Below, one piece after another: positions 1-6,925 of a stretch of 7,591 nucleotides of DNA. Numbering within the stretch: the stretch's first letter is position 1; each line of letters starts with the position of its first letter. This stretch comes from an uncultured Prevotellaceae bacterium (GTDB taxonomy: Bacteria > Bacteroidota > Bacteroidia > Bacteroidales > Muribaculaceae): assembly GCA_945645715.1 (NCBI GenBank), contig CALZFJ010000091.1:1-7591 (forward strand), read 5' to 3'. Position numbers and translations under genes: made by a program. Below the pieces are notes generated by a model. It was not told the origin of the DNA and did not search any database. It was given only the letters and a program-made list of their open reading frames with translations.

Positions 1-3
1 GAT

Positions 4-936
4 ATGGGCATGGTCAATCGCTCAAAGGCTCAGCATATTCTCCTCGAGGCACTTGAACATGAAAGCGACTTTGCTGCCATTATCCAACTTAAGCATCTGC
101 TTTTCGGGCATCATGGCAGCACGCCTCAGCCGGAGGTCGTACTTGAGACAACCCGAGATCTTCGCGACCGCGATGCCAAGCTGGGGACACCATCGGGCAT
201 TTGGCTTTTCTATCACGCCTTGGCATTGGACCTCCTCGGCAAGAAAAATGAAGCAAACCACTATCTCACTCACGCTGCACGCATGGGTGTTGTCGATGCT
301 TGGTACAACCTTGCCTTGTCGAAATGCAAATTTAACGATGACGGGAGCCTCATCGATGCAGAGTCTTTCAAGGAGGCTCTCAACGAGGGCGTACGCCATC
401 ACAGCTCCGATTGCCTCACCATGCTTGCTGCAATCGAACACGATGAATATCCTAAACTCAGCGATGAGCAGCACACCGAAGAACTTGCAGCCGGAATCGT
501 AGATATGTTCGAGAAAGCCTATTCGTGGGGTGATTCATATGCGGCTGTAATGCTTGGCAACATTTTCTACTATGGCGATATCAAAGAAGAAAATGACAAC
601 GCTGCATTTTCCTGGTATGCAAAAGCCGCGCTATGGGATTGTTCTGAAGCCTACGAAAAGATGTTTGCAATGGTACACGACCATTACATCGACGCAGAGC
701 TGTCGTTCGTTGACAATCTTGCGCTCAATGGTGCTCGCCTTGGCTCTAAGAAGCTCCTCGCCGAAACCGTAATGGCATACACCCACGGCCGTCTCACTGA
801 GTTTGCAGCTGAAATAGAGCAATACTACTGCCCCATCTTCGATTCCGACGATTTCACCATCGACGACACAAGCAACGATGACAATGATACCCCGGAACCT
901 CCCGACGACGACGGCCGCTTCGATGCCTGGGCATAA
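4..936 (+). CDS. Sel1-like (SLR/TPR-type) repeat protein with acidic C-terminal tail
   Basis: A 310-residue protein with no signal peptide or membrane segment, so probably cytoplasmic. The clearest Sel1-like unit lies at about residues 168-220: FEKAYSWGDSYAAVMLGNIF, a YYGD turn, then AAFSWYAKAALW. This matches the family pattern of paired helices with the A..W(Y).KAA..G...A...LG..Y..G spacing. A weaker unit is seen at about 80-105 (KNEANHYLTHAARMGVVDAW). Residues 280-310 are a low-complexity tail rich in Asp with DDD and NDDND runs, ending RFDAWA. Sel1 and TPR solenoids usually serve as protein-protein scaffolds; no enzyme motif is visible and the partner is unknown. The frame stays open to base 1, so the true start may lie upstream of the window; ATG at 4 and ATG at 10 are the visible choices. 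It ends 184 bases before uvrA, which has its own promoters, so an operon with uvrA is not required. The family is fairly sure, the function unknown. Confidence 0.8.
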   Translation: MGMVNRSKAQHILLEALEHESDFAAIIQLKHLLFGHHGSTPQPEVVLETTRDLRDRDAKLGTPSGIWLFYHALALDLLGKKNEANHYLTHAARMGVVDAWYNLALSKCKFNDDGSLIDAESFKEALNEGVRHHSSDCLTMLAAIEHDEYPKLSDEQHTEELAAGIVDMFEKAYSWGDSYAAVMLGNIFYYGDIKEENDNAAFSWYAKAALWDCSEAYEKMFAMVHDHYIDAELSFVDNLALNGARLGSKKLLAETVMAYTHGRLTEFAAEIEQYYCPIFDSDDFTIDDTSNDDNDTPEPPDDDGRFDAWA

Positions 937-1001
937 AAATTCAGCGACAAATTCCTTGGACTCCCGGCAAAAGCGGGGGTGCAGGATTATTGTTTTCTCA
1001 G

Positions 1002-1022
1002 CGATTTGCACTATCTTTGCAT
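1002..1022 (+). promoter_or_regulatory. Distal uvrA promoter P1 (first copy of the 21-bp repeat)
   Basis: TATCTTTGC at 1012-1020 matches the Bacteroidetes -7 element TAnnTTTG. A -33-like TTG lies at 990-992, giving a 19-base spacer. Transcription should start near 1025, which leaves a leader of about 95 bases before uvrA. Bases 1002-1022 are repeated exactly at 1077-1097. Confidence 0.6.
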
Positions 1023-1039
1023 AAGATAGGCGGCATCTC

Positions 1040-1074
1040 ATCAAAATCTATCAAGCATGCTTGTTGCTTTTGAT
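1040..1074 (+). promoter_or_regulatory. Imperfect 35-bp dyad between the two uvrA promoters (candidate operator or leader hairpin)
   Basis: A perfect 12-bp palindrome, CAAGCATGCTTG (1052-1063), is nested inside flanking arms ATCAAAA (1040-1046) and TTTTGAT (1068-1074) with almost the same centre. The dyad lies downstream of P1 and covers the -33 position of P2 (TTG at 1064-1066). It could bind a dimeric repressor acting on P2, or fold in the P1 transcript. The symmetry is seen directly; a regulatory role is inference. Confidence 0.35.
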
Positions 1075-1097
1075 TTCGATTTGCACTATCTTTGCAT
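1064..1097 (+). promoter_or_regulatory. Proximal uvrA promoter P2 (includes the second copy of the 21-bp repeat)
   Basis: TATCTTTGC at 1087-1095 is a full match to the -7 consensus, with TTG at 1064-1066 as the -33 element (20-base spacer). The start site would be near 1100, giving a leader of about 20 bases before the uvrA ATG at 1121, which supports that start codon. The -7 region is an exact copy of P1. Confidence 0.7.
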
Positions 1098-1120
1098 TTT
1101 GAATCAATGCAACGACAATT

Positions 1121-3907
1121 ATGGCTGAAAACGACATAATAGTGAAGGGCGCCCGCGTCAATAATCTCAAGAATATCGACGTGGCTATCCCTCGCAACAA
1201 GTTTGTGGTAATCACCGGTCTTTCCGGCTCAGGCAAATCATCTCTTGCCTTCGACACTCTCTACGCCGAGGGGCAACGCCGCTATGTGGAAAGTCTTTCA
1301 TCTTATGCCCGCCAGTTTCTTGGCAAGATGGCAAAGCCTGAGTGCGACTTCATGAAGGGTCTGCCTCCGGCTATCGCCATCGAGCAGAAAGTGAACACCC
1401 GAAACTCACGAAGCACCGTGGGAACTTCCACCGAAATCTACGACTACCTGCGCATGCTCTTCGCTCGCGTGGGTAAGACGTTTTCCCCCGTTTCGGGCGA
1501 AGTGGTGAAGCGCCACACTCCCGAAGATGTCATCGAAGCCATTCACTCCTACCCTGCCGGAACTCGACTTGCCATTCTCACCCGCATTGTCCTTCCCGAA
1601 GGACGCTCTCTCTGCGACCATCTCGACGTGCTCACAAAGGAGGGCTTCTCGCGTCTTGAAAAAGACGGCTCGTTCATGCAGATTGCCGACGTCATTGCCG
1701 ACAAAAGTGCCCAAAAAGCCAACTATAACCTTCTCATCGACCGCCTCGCCGTGAGCGACTCGAGCGACGACGATGGCCGTATTTTCGATTCTGTCGAGAC
1801 TGCCTTCTTCGAGGGTCACGATGAGTGCATTGTGAAGTTCTGGACTACCGACGGCATCGACGTACTTCACTTCTCCAAGCGATTTGAAGCCGATGGAATT
1901 GAATTTAAGGAGCCAAGCGACCTTATGTTCAATTTCAACAACCCGATAGGTGCCTGCCCGTGCTGCGAAGGCTTCGGGCGCGTCATAGGCATCGACGAGG
2001 ATCTCGTTATCCCCGACAAGTCACTGTCGGTAAACGATGGCGCCGTTTTCTGCTGGCGCGGTGAGAAAATGGGCGAATGGAAGCGCGAATTTATCCACAT
2101 TGCTGCACTGACCGGCTTCCCTATCCACAAGCCTTATTTCCAGCTCAGCGATGAGCAGAAAGACCTGCTGTGGCATGGCAACAAGCAGTTCCCAGGAATC
2201 GACGGTTTCTTCAAATATATAGAGAGCAAGGCTTACAACATACAGTACCGCGTGCTCCTCGCACGCTATCGTGGCAAGACCACCTGCCCCGAGTGTCGAG
2301 GCTCGCGCCTGAAGCGTGAGGCTTCTTTCGTGAAAATCAACGGTTGCTCCATCACCGACCTGGTGAAGATGCCAATAAAGAACCTCACAGAGTGGTTCAA
2401 CAATCTTGAGCTATCAGCCACCGATGCAAAGGTAGCAAAGCGCCTGCTCGTGGAAATTCGCAGCCGTCTCGGCTTCATGAATGAGGTAGGGCTTGGCTAT
2501 CTCACTCTCGACCGCCTTTCTTCAACGCTTTCGGGCGGTGAAAGTCAGCGCATCAATCTCGCCACTTCACTCGGCAGCAGCCTTGTAGGGTCAATGTATA
2601 TCCTCGATGAGCCGAGCATCGGTCTTCATTCGCGCGACACTTTCCGTCTCATCAGCGTTCTCAAGTCGCTCCGCGACCTTGGCAACACGGTCATTGTCGT
2701 AGAGCACGATGAAGATATTATCCGCAATGCCGACTATCTCATCGACATCGGTCCCGAAGCCGGACGCCACGGTGGTGAAGTAATCTATCAGGGCGATGTC
2801 GCAAATCTTGCCAAAGCCACTTCAAGCTACACCTTGCAATATCTCAATGGCGAGCGCGAAATCCCCTTGCCGCCTTTCCGCCGCAAATGGACCAACTACA
2901 TCGAAATCACCGGCGCAGCAGCCAACAATCTGAAGCAAGTCACCGTGCGCTTCCCGCTCGGTGTGCTCACAGTGGTTACGGGCGTCAGCGGTTCGGGAAA
3001 ATCCACCATCGTCAAGGATACGCTCTACCGCGCTCTTATGCGCCACTTCGGTGAGAGTGCCGACACTCCCGGAGTGCACAAATCGATGCGTGGCGACCTC
3101 GATTCAATCAGCAAAGTGGAATTTGTCGATCAGTCGCCAATCGGAAAATCCACCCGCAGCAACCCAGCCACCTATCTGAAAGCTTTCGATGAGATTCGCC
3201 GCCTCTACTCTGAGCAGCAGCTCTCACAGCAGATGGGCTACGCGCCCGGCTTCTTCTCCTTCAATTCCCCGGGCGGTCGCTGCGAGGAGTGCAAGGGCGA
3301 AGGCACTATCACCATCGAGATGCAATTTATGGCTGATATCACCCTGCAATGCGAATGTTGCCATGGCAAGCGTTACAGCAAGAGCGCCCTCGAAGTGCTC
3401 TACCGCGGAAAGACAATCAGCGATGTTCTCGACATGACAGTGAATCAAGCCATCGAATTTTTCAGCAAAGAGAAAGGCTCGGTCGAGAAGAAAATTGTCA
3501 GCCGATTGAAGCCGCTGCAAGATGTGGGTCTTGGCTACATCAAGCTGGGGCAGTCGTCATCTACCCTCTCGGGAGGTGAAAACCAACGCGTGAAGCTCGC
3601 CTACTACCTCACCGGTGAGAAGAACTCACCCACTCTGTTCATCTTCGACGAGCCTACCACCGGTCTTCATTTCCACGACATCAACACGCTAATGAAGTCG
3701 TTCAACCAGCTCATCGACAATGGTCACAGCATCATCATCATTGAGCACAACATGGACGTAATCAAATGCGCCGACCACATCATCGACATGGGGCCCGATG
3801 GCGGCGATGCCGGCGGCAATGTGGTTGCCACAGGCACCCCCGAAGAAATTGCCTCATGCCCCGACAGCATCACAGGCTACTACCTCCGCCCTAAGCTCCA
3901 CATTTAG
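1121..3907 (+). CDS. uvrA: Excinuclease ABC subunit A (UvrA), DNA damage recognition ATPase
   Basis: UvrA dimers scan DNA for bulky lesions, load UvrB and start nucleotide excision repair in the cytoplasm. The 928 residues are close to the usual length of about 940. Two ABC ATPase modules are complete: Walker A GLSGSGKS (33-40), signature LSGGESQR (470-477), Walker B YILDEPSIGLH (493-503) and EHD (528-530); then Walker A GVSGSGKST (621-629), signature LSGGENQR (816-823), Walker B FIFDEPTTGLH (840-850) and EH (875-876). The C-terminal zinc module has all four cysteines (C721, C724, C744, C747). The N-terminal zinc module is incomplete: CPCC at 279-282 is present, but the earlier CxxC expected after the FSKRF stretch (251-255) is absent. 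A separate CPEC lies at 389-392. The region of about 131-250, where UvrA1 proteins bind UvrB, is present, so this is UvrA1-like, not the short UvrA2 type. The start at 1121 fits P2 closely. Confidence 0.97.
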   Translation: MAENDIIVKGARVNNLKNIDVAIPRNKFVVITGLSGSGKSSLAFDTLYAEGQRRYVESLSSYARQFLGKMAKPECDFMKGLPPAIAIEQKVNTRNSRSTVGTSTEIYDYLRMLFARVGKTFSPVSGEVVKRHTPEDVIEAIHSYPAGTRLAILTRIVLPEGRSLCDHLDVLTKEGFSRLEKDGSFMQIADVIADKSAQKANYNLLIDRLAVSDSSDDDGRIFDSVETAFFEGHDECIVKFWTTDGIDVLHFSKRFEADGIEFKEPSDLMFNFNNPIGACPCCEGFGRVIGIDEDLVIPDKSLSVNDGAVFCWRGEKMGEWKREFIHIAALTGFPIHKPYFQLSDEQKDLLWHGNKQFPGIDGFFKYIESKAYNIQYRVLLARYRGKTTCPECRGSRLKREASFVKINGCSITDLVKMPIKNLTEWFNNLELSATDAKVAKRLLVEIRSRLGFMNEVGLGYLTLDRLSSTLSGGESQRINLATSLGSSLVGSMYILDEPSIGLHSRDTFRLISVLKSLRDLGNTVIVVEHDEDIIRNADYLIDIGPEAGRHGGEVIYQGDVANLAKATSSYTLQYLNGEREIPLPPFRRKWTNYIEITGAAANNLKQVTVRFPLGVLTVVTGVSGSGKSTIVKDTLYRALMRHFGESADTPGVHKSMRGDLDSISKVEFVDQSPIGKSTRSNPATYLKAFDEIRRLYSEQQLSQQMGYAPGFFSFNSPGGRCEECKGEGTITIEMQFMADITLQCECCHGKRYSKSALEVLYRGKTISDVLDMTVNQAIEFFSKEKGSVEKKIVSRLKPLQDVGLGYIKLGQSSSTLSGGENQRVKLAYYLTGEKNSPTLFIFDEPTTGLHFHDINTLMKSFNQLIDNGHSIIIIEHNMDVIKCADHIIDMGPDGGDAGGNVVATGTPEEIASCPDSITGYYLRPKLHI

Positions 3908-3942
3908 CAGATAGAAGGCTTTTTCGCCCATTTTAATAGACA

Positions 3943-4315
3943 ATGCTACAATCGCTATCACTCCTCCACGCTGTTTTTTGTGATTGCCATGTCGGCAGGA
4001 CTGCTATTCCTTGTGGTCACCATCACCTGCATGGCACGCAACCGTGCATTGCCTAAGTTTGTACATAAGCTCATGATTGCCGGCAACATCGCGGCTCTCA
4101 CCTATCTGTCGTTGGTTTTCGCCATGCGCTGGATTATCGGGGCGCTTATCACCATGCTTATCTATGCCACAGCTCTCCACAGCAGGTCGCTGCGCTACTT
4201 CAATCGTCCGGTGTTCTTTCATTGGTTTGCAATGCTGGCATTCCTTTCGGTGCTGTTCACCTACTTCGGAGTGAACTATTTCCTCGGAGGGCTTCACAGC
4301 TACGGGGCAGCATAA
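3943..4315 (+). pseudogene. Frameshifted, internally deleted remnant of cytochrome c assembly protein CcsA (ResC)
   Basis: CcsA is a polytopic membrane protein of the system II cytochrome c maturation pathway; it carries heme across the membrane with histidines and a tryptophan-rich WWD loop. The C-terminal part here (FLSVLFTYFGVNYFLGGLHS, then YG) matches the end of that family, including the conserved His in GLHSY. A second match starts at the ATG at 3943 in another frame: MLQSLSLLHAVF, like the LQS..L..H segment around the first conserved His. The two parts meet at six T (3974-3979); dropping one T joins them into about 123 residues. The canonical family has roughly 250 or more residues with a WGWDPKETWALIT-type loop; here only RWIIGALITMLIYA remains at that place, so about 20 residues including WWD are gone. 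Read without repair, the only long product starts at GTG 3980 (111 residues, about four helices). It lies 35 bases after uvrA. The family call comes from remembered motifs; a small functional membrane protein is the alternative. Confidence 0.65.
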
Positions 4316-4349
4316 TGCCACATTGATGTGCTTGTGTATTCAATAATCA

Positions 4350-4391
4350 CCCCTGCCACAGCTATGTGGCAGGGGCTTAATCAATATTAAG
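4350..4391. terminator. Hairpin terminator between convergent genes
   Basis: CCCCTGCCACA (4350-4360) and TGTGGCAGGGG (4365-4375) form a perfect 11-bp GC-rich stem with a GCTA tetraloop. A second small hairpin follows directly, CTTAAT (4376-4381) with ATTAAG (4386-4391). The site lies between the plus-strand ccsA remnant (ends 4315) and the minus-strand regulator (ends 4435), so it can stop transcription from both sides. There is no long T run on either side, so classical intrinsic termination is likely but not certain. Confidence 0.65.
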
Positions 4392-4434
4392 AGCGGTTTT
4401 ATGCCCTTATTATATAAAGGTGAGAAGCATTGTC

Positions 4435-5391
4435 CTATTTCATCTTTATGTCTTGCAGTTTCACCAATTTATGCACAATGGCATAGATGGTGAGTCCCGA
4501 TGGTGTGTGAATTTGCAACTTGCTGCAAATATTACGCCTGTGCGTCGTTACGGTGTGAATCGAGAGGAATAGCTTGTCGGCAATTTGCTTGTTGCTCATG
4601 CCACACGCCACACAGCCCACTATTTCGCGTTCGCGCTGGCTGAGTACGAGCAATTGGTCGTCGGCAGCCCTGTTCTCTTCCACCTCCGTTGCGTCGTTTT
4701 CGGCGTCTTTAAGTCGGCCTGAGTTCTCAATCTTGCGTACTGCCGGAACAAATATGTAGTCCTCCACCTCGCAATGCTGCGAGAGGTCTTGCTCGCAGTT
4801 GATAATGTCGAAAAGTACCGATGTTAGCAGGTCATTGCCTTGCTCGGGATAGTAGCGAATGATAATGTCCTTCAGCTCCTTCAGCTTCTTGTCCATATTG
4901 TTGTGCTTCTCGGCAAACATGTCGATTGAGTAGCGTGGGTCTTTCTCTCCATTCAGCAGAGCCTCCACATAGCGGAACACTTTGCGGTTCTCATATTCCA
5001 TGTGACGGCGCACCTCCACCACATATTCATCGTAGAAGCGCAATATAAGGAATGCCACCTCATCACTACCCGAGCAGTCGATAGCCTCAATAAGCCTTCG
5101 CCGTATCATGGGCAGAACATAATCAAGGAAATACACATGAGCCTGCTTCAAGTAGCTTATCAGCGATGCCATCGATATTTCAGTCACGTTCCTCTCGTTT
5201 TTCCCTATGAAATTGGCTACTGAAAGGAAGGTAGCTACATCTACCCCCTGCAACTCACAGCTTTCTTTTACCGATCTCTCGCCAAAACCCAACGAGATTC
5301 CAAAGCGGTTGAGCACCATGAGCAAGCGGCTGTTGTCACTTATCAAATCCTTGAGCTTATCCTGGGCCGTGTATATGCTTGATTTGTCCAT
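4435..5391 (-). CDS. RIC/ScdA-like hemerythrin di-iron sensor fused to LuxR-type DNA-binding domain
   Basis: The 318-residue regulator has three parts (numbering from the start at 5391). Residues 10-60 resemble ScdA_N, but the DYCCGG segment is replaced by ISLGFGE, so the cysteine pair is lost. Residues 75-225 are a hemerythrin-like four-helix domain with a complete ligand set: H85, H130 and E134 (HMEYE), H163, H206 and E210 (HCEVE). As I recall, this spacing is almost that of E. coli YtfE (H84, H129, E133, H160, H204, E208). Residues 245-318 are a GerE/LuxR helix-turn-helix: LSQREREIVGCVACGMSNKQ, then IADKLFLSIHTVTTHRRNI. It probably senses oxygen, nitric oxide or iron-cluster damage through a di-iron site and binds DNA; the ligand and targets are inference. 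An upstream in-frame ATG at 5472 would add 27 residues, but it lies upstream of the predicted transcription start and adds no domain, so 5391 is preferred. The gene follows nhaD on the same strand with a 105-base gap. Confidence 0.85.
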   Translation of the reverse strand: MDKSSIYTAQDKLKDLISDNSRLLMVLNRFGISLGFGERSVKESCELQGVDVATFLSVANFIGKNERNVTEISMASLISYLKQAHVYFLDYVLPMIRRRLIEAIDCSGSDEVAFLILRFYDEYVVEVRRHMEYENRKVFRYVEALLNGEKDPRYSIDMFAEKHNNMDKKLKELKDIIIRYYPEQGNDLLTSVLFDIINCEQDLSQHCEVEDYIFVPAVRKIENSGRLKDAENDATEVEENRAADDQLLVLSQREREIVGCVACGMSNKQIADKLFLSIHTVTTHRRNICSKLQIHTPSGLTIYAIVHKLVKLQDIKMK

Positions 5392-5418
5392 TTTCCGATA
5401 TTTGAATACTCTTTGGCA

Positions 5419-5451
5419 GCAAAAGTAGTGATTATTGTCACATTTTGCAAT
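5419..5451 (-). promoter_or_regulatory. Promoter of the hemerythrin-LuxR regulator
   Basis: On the minus strand TACTTTTGC (5427-5419) matches TAnnTTTG, and ATTG (5451-5448) serves as a -33 element with a 20-base spacer. Transcription would start near 5413, about 22 bases before the ATG at 5391. It shows that the regulator can be transcribed apart from nhaD. Confidence 0.65.
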
Positions 5452-5455
5452 ACCT

Positions 5456-5478
5456 AAAAATGAGTATTTCACTGCTCA
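5456..5478 (-). terminator. Weak candidate terminator after nhaD
   Basis: Reading the minus strand downstream of the nhaD stop, TGAG (5478-5475) can pair with CTCA (5464-5461), followed at once by five T (5460-5456). The stem is only 4 bp with a 10-base loop, so readthrough into the regulator is likely. Confidence 0.25.
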
Positions 5479-5496
5479 CATCACGGCTTTTCACGA

Positions 5497-6837
5497 CTAA
5501 AGTGCCATAAGGAAGGACTGTATCCAGATGGAGACTATACCTGCCACATAGCCGGCAAATGCAAGGTGGGTTATCTTCTTGCAGTACCACCAGAATGGGA
5601 TTTTCTCAATTCCCATCGCCACCACACCGGCTGCCGAGCCAATGATGAGCAAGCTACCGCCCACTCCGGCACAGAATGTGAGAAGATGCCAGAACAGTCC
5701 GTTCTGCACAAACAGCATCTCATAGGCAGGGTCGGCTGCTGCGGCAAGTGTTGCCGGATCTACCACCGGATACATATTGATACAAGCTGCCACAAGTGGT
5801 ACATTATCGACTATCGACGACAGCACACCTATCGATGAACTGATAAGGTATGGCTCATGTATGGTAGTATCGAGCCACTGTGCCATGTTGCTCAATATTC
5901 CGGCCTCCTGTAGTGCGCCCACTGCCATAAGAATGCCCAGGAAGAACAGAATGGTGGGCATATCAATGTGTTTCACCACCTGCGACACACGACCTTCAAT
6001 CGAGGAGTCGAGGCGATATTTTCTCACGATTATCTCAGTGAGCAGCCACAGTGCGCCAAGCGACAGAAGCATACCCATGAAGGGAGGAAGTCCGGTTGCC
6101 GTCTTGAATACCGGCACAAAGAGCAGTCCTGCAACTCCCGAAATAAGCACCAACTTGCTCAGGCGTTGGTTCACAGTGACAAGCTGAGGGTCGGGAGCCG
6201 ATGCCACCTTCACTTTTGCCTGGGTGATACCATCGTCCTTTATCATCTTGCACGCCATCCATAGCGGCACGAGCGTTGAAATTATGCACGGTATGAAGAG
6301 GTTGATTATAAGGTCGCTCGTTGTCACATTGTTCTTCATCCACAGCATAATGGTGGTAACGTCGCCAATCGGCGACCATGCACCTCCGCTATTGGCTGCT
6401 ATCACTATCACTCCGGCAAAGAGCCAGCGGTCGTCCTTGCGAATGAGCATACGGCGCAGCAGCATCACCATGATGATGGTGGTGGTCATATTGTCGAGAA
6501 CTGCCGACATGAAGAATGTGATCACGGTGAGCACACACAGAAGCATCTTCTTGCGGCGTGCCTTCACATATTTCGTTATGAAGTTGAAGCCCTCATATTT
6601 ATCTATCAGTTCCACAATGGTCATCGCTCCTATCAAGAACATCAAGATCTCGCATGTGTCGCCAAGCTGGTGAATGATTGAGGTAGTAACATCGGCACAC
6701 AATCCTGAAGCTGATAAAACAGTCCAGAGCAGTGTGCACATCATCAGCGCAAATGTAGCCTTGTTGATCTCAAGCGTATGTTCAAGAGCAATCAGTATGT
6801 AACCTATCACGAAGATAGCTATCATGGTTGTTATCAT
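5497..6837 (-). CDS. nhaD: NhaD-type Na+/H+ antiporter
   Basis: An inner-membrane antiporter of the NhaD family (ion transporter superfamily) that expels Na+ (or Li+) in exchange for protons. The 446 residues are mostly hydrophobic, with about 11-13 membrane segments. Family motifs appear in order: EHTLEINK (19-26), SAVLDNMTTT (111-120), NSGGAWSPIGDVTTIMLW (149-166), SSIVDNVPLVAA (340-351) and GVGGSLLIIGSAAGVVAMG (391-409). The two DN pairs in broken-helix positions and the GGAWSPIGDVTT block are diagnostic of NhaD as opposed to ArsB or general SLC13 carriers. The protein is complete, slightly shorter than NhaD proteins with a cleaved leader. ATG at 6837 gives the usual N terminus; ATG at 6825 is an alternative. 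I saw no clear TAnnTTTG element in the AT-rich 88 bases upstream, so it may be transcribed from the DUF4293 promoter. Confidence 0.95.
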   Translation of the reverse strand: MITTMIAIFVIGYILIALEHTLEINKATFALMMCTLLWTVLSASGLCADVTTSIIHQLGDTCEILMFLIGAMTIVELIDKYEGFNFITKYVKARRKKMLLCVLTVITFFMSAVLDNMTTTIIMVMLLRRMLIRKDDRWLFAGVIVIAANSGGAWSPIGDVTTIMLWMKNNVTTSDLIINLFIPCIISTLVPLWMACKMIKDDGITQAKVKVASAPDPQLVTVNQRLSKLVLISGVAGLLFVPVFKTATGLPPFMGMLLSLGALWLLTEIIVRKYRLDSSIEGRVSQVVKHIDMPTILFFLGILMAVGALQEAGILSNMAQWLDTTIHEPYLISSSIGVLSSIVDNVPLVAACINMYPVVDPATLAAAADPAYEMLFVQNGLFWHLLTFCAGVGGSLLIIGSAAGVVAMGIEKIPFWWYCKKITHLAFAGYVAGIVSIWIQSFLMAL

Positions 6838-6925
6838 AGTACGTCAGCTATATTAATTATGATTTTATGAAAATGCTATTAGTATTATTGTAAACTTTTT
6901 TATTGATTGTAGATGATTGACTGTA

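Noticed and set aside
964..982. GC-rich imperfect hairpin (CCCGGC, AAAA loop, GCGGG) after the Sel1-like gene
   Set aside because: The stem has a G-G mismatch and no T run follows, so it is too weak to call a terminator.
1406..1870. Long open frame antisense to uvrA (and similar frames opposite the other genes)
   Set aside because: The plus-strand frame is a clear UvrA; the antisense products have biased composition, no domain and no promoter, so they are mirror effects of codon bias.
457..2158. The 15-bp string CTCAGCGATGAGCAG occurs at 457-471 and again at 2144-2158
   Set aside because: Both copies encode LSDEQ in unrelated genes; chance sharing of common codons explains it better than a functional repeat.
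5480..5496. Two TCACG copies just after the nhaD stop
   Set aside because: They are direct and not inverted, too short to mean anything, and cannot form a hairpin.
6035..6379. Open frames of 98-149 codons overlapping nhaD on either strand
   Set aside because: They lie inside the intact antiporter gene, lack promoters and have no recognisable family.
6838..6925. AT-rich gap upstream of nhaD examined for a promoter or riboswitch
   Set aside because: No TAnnTTTG element on the minus strand and no conserved RNA fold could be recognised; nothing supportable was found.
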